This document shows, piece by piece, positions 16,744-23,136 of a stretch of 64,000 nucleotides of DNA (its first letter is position 1; the number at the start of each line of letters is the position of its first letter). The position numbers and the translations under genes were made by a program. Source of the DNA: Kribbella pratensis (GTDB lineage: Bacteria > Actinomycetota > Actinomycetes > Propionibacteriales > Kribbellaceae); NCBI RefSeq assembly GCF_004366075.1, contig NZ_SODU01000004.1:802839-866838 (forward strand). The letters run 5' to 3'. The notes under the pieces were generated by a model. The model ran no database searches. It saw only the letters and a program-made list of their open reading frames with translations, and was not told the DNA's origin.

Positions 16744-17541
16744 ATGAAGTATCGCGGCCACGAGCTGAGTGCGAACGTCTCGATGCTGTTCACCGAGCTG
16801 CCGTATCCGGAGCGGTTCGCCGCGGCGGCGCAGGCCGGTTTCCGGGTCGTGGAGTCCTGGTGGCCGTTCGCCGTACCCGATCCGTCGACGGCCGAGGTCG
16901 ACGACTTCGTGCGCACCGTGTCGGCCGCCGGGGTGTCGCTGGGCGCCTTGAACTTCTACGGCGGAGACATACCGGGCGGGGAGCGCGGCGTCGCATCGCA
17001 TCCGGATCGGCAGGAACAGCTGACTGCCAACGTGCGAGCGATGGTCGGGATCGCCGAGCGCACCGGCTGCCGGCTGTTCAACCTGCTCTACGGGCAACTC
17101 GACGACCGCTGGTCGCCGGAGGAGCAGGAGAAGACTGCGACAGCCGCGATCGGTGCCGCCGCCTCGGCCGTGGCCGCCGTGGGTGGCACGGTCCTGATCG
17201 AGCCACTGACCAAGGGGTTGAACGGCCGCTATCCCCTGCTCACCGCGGACGACGTCGTGCGGTTCCTCAGCGGCCCACTGCGGGACATTGACAATCTCTC
17301 GCTGTTGTTCGACACGTTCCACCTCGGCAGCAACGGGGTCGACCTGCTCGCCACGGCGTCGACGGTTCCGGTCGCGCACGTCCAGCTCGCCGACAGCCCG
17401 GGACGCGGCGAGCCGGGATCCGGAGGGCTGCCGATCGACGCGACTCTCGACGCGTTGCGAGCTGCCGGATATCAGGGCGTCGCAGCCTGCGAGTACAAAC
17501 CGACGACGGACACCCTCGAAAGTCTCGGCTGGATTTCCTGA
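16744..17541 (+). CDS. Hydroxypyruvate isomerase-like sugar phosphate isomerase/epimerase
   Basis: A 265-residue AP-endonuclease-2-like TIM barrel. The N-terminus ELSANVSMLFTELPYPERF and the segment GGTVLIEPLTKGLNGRYPLL closely resemble hydroxypyruvate isomerases, which interconvert hydroxypyruvate and tartronate semialdehyde. The metal ligands would include the Glu in IEPLT, the Asp and His in LLFDTFHLGSNG, the His in AHVQLADSPGRGEP and the Glu in AACEYKP. It is divergent from the GHL6 operon over a short gap with a palindrome, so it is probably co-regulated. It would supply substrate to the reductase at 13739. Related enzymes act on other keto-sugars, so the exact substrate is open. Confidence 0.85.
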   Translation: MKYRGHELSANVSMLFTELPYPERFAAAAQAGFRVVESWWPFAVPDPSTAEVDDFVRTVSAAGVSLGALNFYGGDIPGGERGVASHPDRQEQLTANVRAMVGIAERTGCRLFNLLYGQLDDRWSPEEQEKTATAAIGAAASAVAAVGGTVLIEPLTKGLNGRYPLLTADDVVRFLSGPLRDIDNLSLLFDTFHLGSNGVDLLATASTVPVAHVQLADSPGRGEPGSGGLPIDATLDALRAAGYQGVAACEYKPTTDTLESLGWIS

Positions 17542-17608
17542 ACCGATGTCAAAGCCGGGCGACCTGCTCCGACCGGGAGGCACAGGCAGCCATCACCGGG
17601 AGGACATC

Positions 17609-18160
17609 ATGCGGAAGATCATGTACTACGTGCACCAGTCGCTCGACGGCTTCATCGAGGGGCCGAACGGCGAGTTCGACTGGCCGGTGCTCGGGCCGGA
17701 GCTCGGTGCGTACTCGATGTCGCTGACCGAGCGCGCCGACCTGTTCCTGTACGGGCGGACGGTCTGGGAAATGATGTCGTCGTACTGGCCGAACGCCGAG
17801 GCGATGAACCCCGACCAGCACGCGATCGAGTTCGCGCCGGTCTGGCGCCGTACGCCGAAACTCGTCCTCTCGACGACCCTCGAAAGCGCCGATTGGAACA
17901 CGCGCATCGTCCGCAACGCCAAGGACCTCGAGGCGATCAAGGCGGAGCCGGGCAAGGACATCCTGCTGACGGGGAGCTCGACCGTCGCGGCGGCGCTGAC
18001 CGGGCTCGGGCTGCTCGACGAATACCACGTGATCGTGCACCCGGTGGTGCTCGGCGGCGGCAAGCCGGTCCACCAGCCGACCGGTCGACGTACGCTCCGG
18101 CTGGCGGAGACCCGGTCCTTCGACGACCGGACCGTGCTGCTGCGTCACGACCTCGTTTGA
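17609..18160 (+). CDS. DHFR-fold (RibD C-terminal-like) protein
   Basis: A 183-residue dihydrofolate reductase-like protein. The start RKIMYYVHQSLDGFIEGPNG and the segments DLFLYGRTVWEMMSSYWP and ILLTGSSTVAAALTGLGLLD are characteristic of the family that includes YyaP/YwjB-like proteins. The reductase substrate is unknown. GGGAGGA lies upstream of the ATG at 17609-17611. It follows the isomerase gene after 67 bases, probably as a separate unit. Its 3' end overlaps the convergent LysR gene by 16 bases. Confidence 0.87.
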   Translation: MRKIMYYVHQSLDGFIEGPNGEFDWPVLGPELGAYSMSLTERADLFLYGRTVWEMMSSYWPNAEAMNPDQHAIEFAPVWRRTPKLVLSTTLESADWNTRIVRNAKDLEAIKAEPGKDILLTGSSTVAAALTGLGLLDEYHVIVHPVVLGGGKPVHQPTGRRTLRLAETRSFDDRTVLLRHDLV

Positions 18161-19056
18161 TCGGTGGCAGCAGTGGCCAGAGCATCGGCGACTGCCGCGA
18201 CCGCGGGAGTTCGGGTACGGCGGGTCAGCAGGAACACCGCCCGCCCGACATCCCCTTCGGCCGGCAGCCGTACGGCGACGCCTGGAGCGCCCGCACCGAT
18301 GACGAGATCCGGGAGCAGTGCGCCCGCACCCGTCGTACGGACGAGCTCGAGCAGGATGAGGAAGTCGTCGGAGCTGTAGCGGATGTCGGGCTCGAACCCG
18401 CCGAGCTCACGGCACACGCGGACGTGCATCTCGCGGTGACCGGTGTTGGGCTGGCACGCAGCCCACGGCAGGTCTGTGAGCTGCCTCAGCGGGACGCGGT
18501 CGGCAGCGGCCTCCGGATGATCCTCGGGGAGAATGACGCGGATCTGTTCGCGGAGCAGGTGCTCACGATGCAGGTCGGTGTGTACGGCGCGCGGCTGGCC
18601 GTCGTACTCGTCGCCGACCATGACGTCCAACTGCTGCAACCGAAGCGCGGGCGCGGCCTGCTCGACCTCGAGCTCGGCGGCCTCGACGCGGATATCGGGA
18701 TGCGTCGTCGCGAGGCTGCGAATCGCCGGAGCGACCACGCGAATGAAGGCGGACTGGAACGACGCGATCCGGACCACTCCCGCAACCCGGCCGGCCGCGA
18801 CGGCAGCCAACTCCGCCTCGGCTGCTTCGACTCCGTCCAGCAGCGCCGTCGCGTGCCGCACCAGCACCTCGCCCGCCGCAGTCAGCCGCACATTGCGACC
18901 GACCCGCTCGAGCAATCGGGTCCCGGTCTCACGCTCCAGAACGGCCAGTTGCTGCGAGATCGCGCTGGGCGAGTAGCCGAGCGCGCGGGCCGCGCCGTGA
19001 ACTGTTCCGCGGCCGTGGACCTCCCGCAGCAACCGCAGTCGGTGCAGATCCATCAT
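18145..19056 (-). CDS. LysR-family transcriptional regulator, divergent from EamA transporter
   Basis: A 303-residue LysR-type regulator. The winged helix is at residues 3-62 (LHRLRLLREVHGRGTVHGAA, SPSAISQQLAVLERETGTRL) and the periplasmic-binding-like effector domain starts near 92 (GVVRIASFQSAFIRVVAPAI). LysR genes usually control the divergent neighbour, here the EamA transporter at 19135. An inverted repeat (19069-19092) lies in the 78-base gap. The start could be either of two adjacent ATGs. The effector is unknown, possibly an amino acid or metabolite exported by the transporter. Confidence 0.9.
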   Translation of the reverse strand: MMDLHRLRLLREVHGRGTVHGAARALGYSPSAISQQLAVLERETGTRLLERVGRNVRLTAAGEVLVRHATALLDGVEAAEAELAAVAAGRVAGVVRIASFQSAFIRVVAPAIRSLATTHPDIRVEAAELEVEQAAPALRLQQLDVMVGDEYDGQPRAVHTDLHREHLLREQIRVILPEDHPEAAADRVPLRQLTDLPWAACQPNTGHREMHVRVCRELGGFEPDIRYSSDDFLILLELVRTTGAGALLPDLVIGAGAPGVAVRLPAEGDVGRAVFLLTRRTRTPAVAAVADALATAATDQTRS

Positions 19057-19068
19057 TCGTTCAGCTTA

Positions 19069-19092
19069 GCTTCACAATGCTGTCCGTGAAGC
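19069..19092. promoter_or_regulatory. Inverted repeat in the LysR/EamA intergenic region
   Basis: GCTTCAC (19069-19075) and GTGAAGC (19086-19092) are perfect inverted copies 10 bases apart, located 13 bases upstream of the LysR start. This is a plausible LysR recognition site for autorepression and activation of the transporter gene. Confidence 0.45.
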
Positions 19093-19134
19093 CGTGATAG
19101 ACGTGAACGGTCTGCTCCCCTGACCATCGATGAT

Positions 19135-20043
19135 GTGGGACGCCTCTTCTGCCTTCTTTCCGCCGCCACCTTCGGGGTCATGGCCGTCTTCGGCAAGCTC
19201 GCGTACGACGCGGGCGTGTCAGTGGACGCCCTCCTCCTGGTCCGCTTCGGTCTCGCCGGCGCGCTACTGCTCGCCCTCGCGTTCGCCCGCGGTTCGCTCC
19301 GCAACCTGCCCCGCCGGGCCGTCCTCACCGGACTCGGTATGGGCGTGTTCGGGTACGCCGCCCAATCCGGCCTGTACTTCTCCGCGCTGGCTCGCATCGA
19401 CGCGTCACTGGTCGCGCTGCTGCTGTACCTGTATCCGGTGCTGGTGATGGTCGGGGCGATCGCGCTGCGCCGCGAACGCGCGTCACGCCGGCGCCTTGGG
19501 GCGCTGGCGGTCGCGCTGGTCGGGATCGGGCTGGTGCTCAGCGGGGCGATGACCGGGCGGTTCGACCTGCTCGGCGTCCTGCTGGCGTTGGGTGCACCAA
19601 TCGTCTACACCGGCTACATCCTGGTCGGCGATTCGCTGACCACCGACGTCCAGCCGCTCGCGCTGACGGCGCTGGTGTGCACTGGCGCCTTCGGCACCTT
19701 CCTGGTTCTCGGCCTCTTCCGCGGAACTGATCTGACGTTTGCCCCGATCGGCTGGCTGTGGCTGGCCGCTGTCGCGCTCATCAGCACCGTCGCGGCGATC
19801 CTGTTCTTCTTTGCCGGGATGGCCCGGGTCGGCCCGTCGGTGGCCTCGATCCTGTCGATCTTCGAGCCGGTCGTGACGGTCGTCGCGGCGGCGCTCGTCT
19901 TCGGCGAGCACCTGAGCGCCGTGCAGTGGCTGGGTGGAGCGCTCGTAGTGTCCGCCGTACTGATCGTGCAGTGGCCCGGCGGCCAATCGTTGCCGGAACT
20001 TTCGCGGACTTCTCCGGAGGCCACGGCAGACTTGGCTGTATGA
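19135..20043 (+). CDS. EamA/DMT-family transporter
   Basis: A 302-residue integral membrane protein with ten helices arranged as two EamA repeats (first LFCLLSAATFGVMAVFGKLA, second from about FDLLGVLLALGAPIVYTGYI). The second repeat holds the usual SVASILSIFEPVVTVVAAAL signature. EamA proteins export amino acids or other small metabolites. The best start is GTG at 19135; no strong ribosome site is visible, so expression may be leaderless. The divergent LysR gene probably regulates it. Its stop overlaps the start of the hydrolase gene (ATGA). Confidence 0.88.
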   Translation: MGRLFCLLSAATFGVMAVFGKLAYDAGVSVDALLLVRFGLAGALLLALAFARGSLRNLPRRAVLTGLGMGVFGYAAQSGLYFSALARIDASLVALLLYLYPVLVMVGAIALRRERASRRRLGALAVALVGIGLVLSGAMTGRFDLLGVLLALGAPIVYTGYILVGDSLTTDVQPLALTALVCTGAFGTFLVLGLFRGTDLTFAPIGWLWLAAVALISTVAAILFFFAGMARVGPSVASILSIFEPVVTVVAAALVFGEHLSAVQWLGGALVVSAVLIVQWPGGQSLPELSRTSPEATADLAV

Positions 20044-21074
20044 GCCGGCGGATGGCGTGGGCGGGAGTCGTCGCGTTGATGACGACGGCCGCGATCACCT
20101 GCACCAACGACGACGCGGCACGCCCTGCGCCGCCACCGAGCGCGACCTCCCCCACGCCGTCCGCCGCTCCCCCGACCACCTCACCACGACCGACCGTCCC
20201 GACTTCGACCGCTCCCAACCCGGTATCGCTGCAGGCGTTGACGACGAAGAAGTACAACGGCGGCGGCCTTCGACTCGGCCGCGTGCTCGCCCGCAACTCG
20301 GCGTACACGCGCTATCACGTCACCTACCGCAGCGCGACGCTGACGATCTCGGGGATCATGAACGTCCCCTCAACCCCAGGACCGCACCCGGCACTCGTCC
20401 TGAACCACGGCTACATCGACCCGGCCGTCTACACGAACGGTCGCGGACTGATGCGTGAGCAGGACTACCTCGCCCGCCGTGGGTACGTCGTCCTCCATAC
20501 CGACTACCGCAACCACGCCGAGTCCTCGAAGGATCCGAGCTCCGAAATCAACCTGCGACTCGGCTACACCGAGGACGTCGTCAACGCCGTCCTCGCGCTC
20601 CGCACCTCGCAGTACGTCGACCCATCGCGGATCGCACTGCTCGGCCGCTCGATGGGCGGCGGAATCACCTACAACGTGCTCGCGACGCAGCCCGGTCTCG
20701 TGCAGGCCGCCGTCGTTTTCGCGCCGGTCAGCTCGGACGCCGTCGACAACTTCAACCGCTGGACGCGACCGGATCGGCCGGTCGCCGCCCAGATCCTGCA
20801 CAGGTACGGCGAACCGGCAACGAACCCGTCGTTCTGGCGAAACCTGTCCGCGGTGAACTTCTTCGGCCGCGTGACCGAGCCGGTGCTGATCCACCACGGC
20901 GAGTCCGACTCGACCTGCCCGATCGCGTGGTCCCGCGAAACCCTCGCCGCTCTCAAGGCTGCGGGGAAGGACGCGACGCTGTTCACGTACCCCGGCGAGG
21001 AACACGCGTTCGGCCCCGCGTGGCCGACGTCCATGACAAAGACAGTAAGTTTCCTCAAGCAGCACGGGGTTTGA
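20040..21074 (+). CDS. Secreted alpha/beta-hydrolase lipoprotein (prolyl-oligopeptidase type)
   Basis: A 344-residue exported hydrolase. The signal peptide (MSRRMAWAGVVALMTTAA) ends in a lipobox-like AAITC, Cys 21, followed by a ~45-residue Pro/Ser/Thr-rich linker. The catalytic domain has the nucleophile elbow ALLGRSMGGGITY, the acid in HHGESDSTCP and the His in GEEHAFGP, as in S9/dienelactone-type esterases and peptidases. It begins in an ATGA overlap with the EamA gene. The natural substrate is unknown; it acts outside the membrane. Confidence 0.88.
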   Translation: MSRRMAWAGVVALMTTAAITCTNDDAARPAPPPSATSPTPSAAPPTTSPRPTVPTSTAPNPVSLQALTTKKYNGGGLRLGRVLARNSAYTRYHVTYRSATLTISGIMNVPSTPGPHPALVLNHGYIDPAVYTNGRGLMREQDYLARRGYVVLHTDYRNHAESSKDPSSEINLRLGYTEDVVNAVLALRTSQYVDPSRIALLGRSMGGGITYNVLATQPGLVQAAVVFAPVSSDAVDNFNRWTRPDRPVAAQILHRYGEPATNPSFWRNLSAVNFFGRVTEPVLIHHGESDSTCPIAWSRETLAALKAAGKDATLFTYPGEEHAFGPAWPTSMTKTVSFLKQHGV

Positions 21075-21082
21075 CCACGGCG

Positions 21083-21799
21083 TCAGGCGGGCTTGCAGGC
21101 CGGCGCGTCCGCGAGGGCCGCAGTGGCGCGGGCCGCCGCGTTGAGATTCCGTGGCGCGGCGGTCCAGGCGGCGACCCAAAGATCCTGCGCATGCTCGGCG
21201 CCGAAATCCCCCGCCGCGTGAGCGGCCATCGCCTGCAAATGGGCCGCCCAGTCCCCCGCGGCGGCGCGGTCCGCCGAGCCCGCGGCGTCGATGGCGGCGA
21301 GCCGCAGCTTGCACACCGCGGCCGCCTTGCCCGGTACGCCGGCACAGCCGCCCTTCACCTTCGCACGCTCGGCGACCGCTGAATTCACCGCGACTTCATC
21401 CGCGGGACCGAGCAGCCGGGTGCGCTTCCAGATTGCCTTTGTCTGTTCCTCGGAATTCTTACCGGCCAGCAAATCGGTCCGTGCCTGTACGTGTTCACGC
21501 CAATGCTCAGTGGCATTACCCGCCGCCGCGACAACGGCTTCCGCCGCCTGGATTTCCTTGACGCACGCGGCCGCGCCCGGATTCACCACGTTGCGCTCGG
21601 TCGCAGGCGGCGTACTGAGCGTCGGGGTTGCCTGATGTGCCGAATGCGTGGTGATCTGTGCCGACCGATCCGCGGACCCGCCCCCGGAGCCGGCCTGTGC
21701 GATCGCCACCCACGCCGCGGCGCCCAGCGCGGCGACGATCCCGACAGCCAGCCACACCGCGCGATGCGCCTGAGGTATTGCCCGTTTCGCTCGCGACAT
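21083..21799 (-). CDS. Single-pass membrane or secreted Ala-rich protein, unknown function
   Basis: About 238 residues. A basic N-terminus precedes one membrane helix (AVWLAVGIVAALGAAAWVAI), followed by a Gly/Ser/Thr-rich linker and a helical, Ala-rich extracytoplasmic domain with four Cys (AACVKEI, GGCAGV, AVCKLR and PACKPA), enough for two disulfides. I use the ATG at 21797-21799, preceded by GAGG; an in-frame ATG three codons upstream is possible. It converges on the hydrolase gene with 8 bases between. I do not recognise a characterised family. Confidence 0.72.
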   Translation of the reverse strand: MSRAKRAIPQAHRAVWLAVGIVAALGAAAWVAIAQAGSGGGSADRSAQITTHSAHQATPTLSTPPATERNVVNPGAAACVKEIQAAEAVVAAAGNATEHWREHVQARTDLLAGKNSEEQTKAIWKRTRLLGPADEVAVNSAVAERAKVKGGCAGVPGKAAAVCKLRLAAIDAAGSADRAAAGDWAAHLQAMAAHAAGDFGAEHAQDLWVAAWTAAPRNLNAAARATAALADAPACKPA

Positions 21800-21954
21800 A
21801 ATCCTCATCCCCAATTCGAGAATGCTGCCACGGGGACGCGAGAAACGCGACCAATGCACGGTACGCGACGGTAGTCCTGCATTCCGTGCGATTATTCTTC
21901 AGGGTTTGAACCCGCGCGCCCAGGCCCGTCCGGTCCGACGGGCCCGGGAACGCT

Positions 21955-22641
21955 TCACGACAGTGGCTGCCATTCGTCGTTCGGCATCCGGAGGATCGCC
22001 CACCCCACCGCGGCGAACCCCACTGCCTGCAGTCCCCAGCCGACCAGGTCGAGCGGGTGGCTGCTGATGATGACCGAGATCAGGTGCAGCGGCTGCGAGA
22101 CCGCGACCGCCAGCGCCGCCCACCGGCCGCCCACTCCGGAGCGCCACATCGCGATCCCGAGCAGGATGGTGCCGAGTACGTGCCCGACCACGAACACGGT
22201 TCCGGCGACATCCACCGAGCCGTGAGTGACCTCGGCGATCCTCGTGATCGTCGCCTGATCGACACCGGCGGTGCCCGCCGACCAGGTGAACACGTCGCTC
22301 CCCGCCAGCCAGGGCAACGACAGGTAGCCCGGGACGATGAGGAACACCGCGATCCCGGTCAGCCAGGGCGCGCCACGGCGGGCCAGTCGTCCGACGAAGT
22401 ACACACCCGGCACCAGCGTGACCAACGCGAGGTAGGACAGCCACAGGATCGTCGAACTGCGATCGAGGTGACCGACGATCTTGCTGGTCATTGTCGAGAC
22501 GTCGTCCGCGGTGTCGTACGGAAGCAGGAACCGGAGCAGCGCCACCGCGGCCGGCCCGATCGGCAGGACGAGCGCTGCCACCAACCGCCACGCGGGCCGG
22601 ATGTCCGGGCGGGACGTCGTACGGCTGATCGTCTGTGTCAT
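21955..22641 (-). CDS. Polytopic membrane protein, unknown function
   Basis: A 228-residue protein with about six membrane helices, for example WRLVAALVLPIGPAAVALLR, IAVFLIVPGYLSLPWLAG and GTVFVVGHVLGTILLGIAMW. A cytoplasmic lead (MTQTISRTTSRPD) comes first. The organisation resembles DUF4386-like or hypothetical integral membrane proteins, with no catalytic motif visible. Its ATG overlaps the stop of the smaller membrane protein gene upstream, so the two are translated together and may form a complex. Confidence 0.8.
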   Translation of the reverse strand: MTQTISRTTSRPDIRPAWRLVAALVLPIGPAAVALLRFLLPYDTADDVSTMTSKIVGHLDRSSTILWLSYLALVTLVPGVYFVGRLARRGAPWLTGIAVFLIVPGYLSLPWLAGSDVFTWSAGTAGVDQATITRIAEVTHGSVDVAGTVFVVGHVLGTILLGIAMWRSGVGGRWAALAVAVSQPLHLISVIISSHPLDLVGWGLQAVGFAAVGWAILRMPNDEWQPLS

Positions 22642-22982
22642 CGCGCACCTGCCAACTCGCGCTTCGGCAGCAGTACGGCGATCACGCCGACGACCGTCGC
22701 AGCGACGCCGAATCCGGCCGCGGCGACTGCGGCAGCGGGTACATCGGACACGAAGAACGCCGGTACGGCGAGCAGCGCAGAAGCCAACCGCAGCGTGATC
22801 AACGGCGCCAGCGTCCAGCGCTTCCCGCGCCAGGCGTACCCGACCAGCACCAGGCTGATCAGCCCGATCACCGCGGCCCCGATCGCGACGCTCATCGGCG
22901 GGTGATCCCCGTCCGTGAGGAGCGGTGTCGCCACGTCCATCAGGGCGAGCAGCCCGAGGAGAACCAGCCCGAATCTGTACAT
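22638..22982 (-). CDS. Small four-helix membrane protein
   Basis: A 114-residue protein with four hydrophobic helices (FGLVLLGLLALMDVATPLL, VAIGAAVIGLISLVLVGYAW, LITLRLASALLAVPAFFV, AAAGFGVAATVVGVIAVLL). A GGGGGTTGGG stretch lies before the ATG. The gene is divergent from the histidine kinase over 154 bases and translationally coupled to the next membrane protein (ATGA). It may be a target of that two-component system, an inference from position only. Confidence 0.75.
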   Translation of the reverse strand: MYRFGLVLLGLLALMDVATPLLTDGDHPPMSVAIGAAVIGLISLVLVGYAWRGKRWTLAPLITLRLASALLAVPAFFVSDVPAAAVAAAGFGVAATVVGVIAVLLPKRELAGAR

Positions 22983-23136
22983 TTCCCAACCCCCTTGTTT
23001 CGGTGTTGGCACCACCGTCGTCCCTGCGGGCAGCTGTCCGCCTGAGGGTGGATTCCCTCCCCGGCGGGCAGTTCCCCGCCCGATCCGGGATCGCTTTCCC
23101 GAGACGCCGGGAACCTTTCGGGAGCACACTGCGGAT

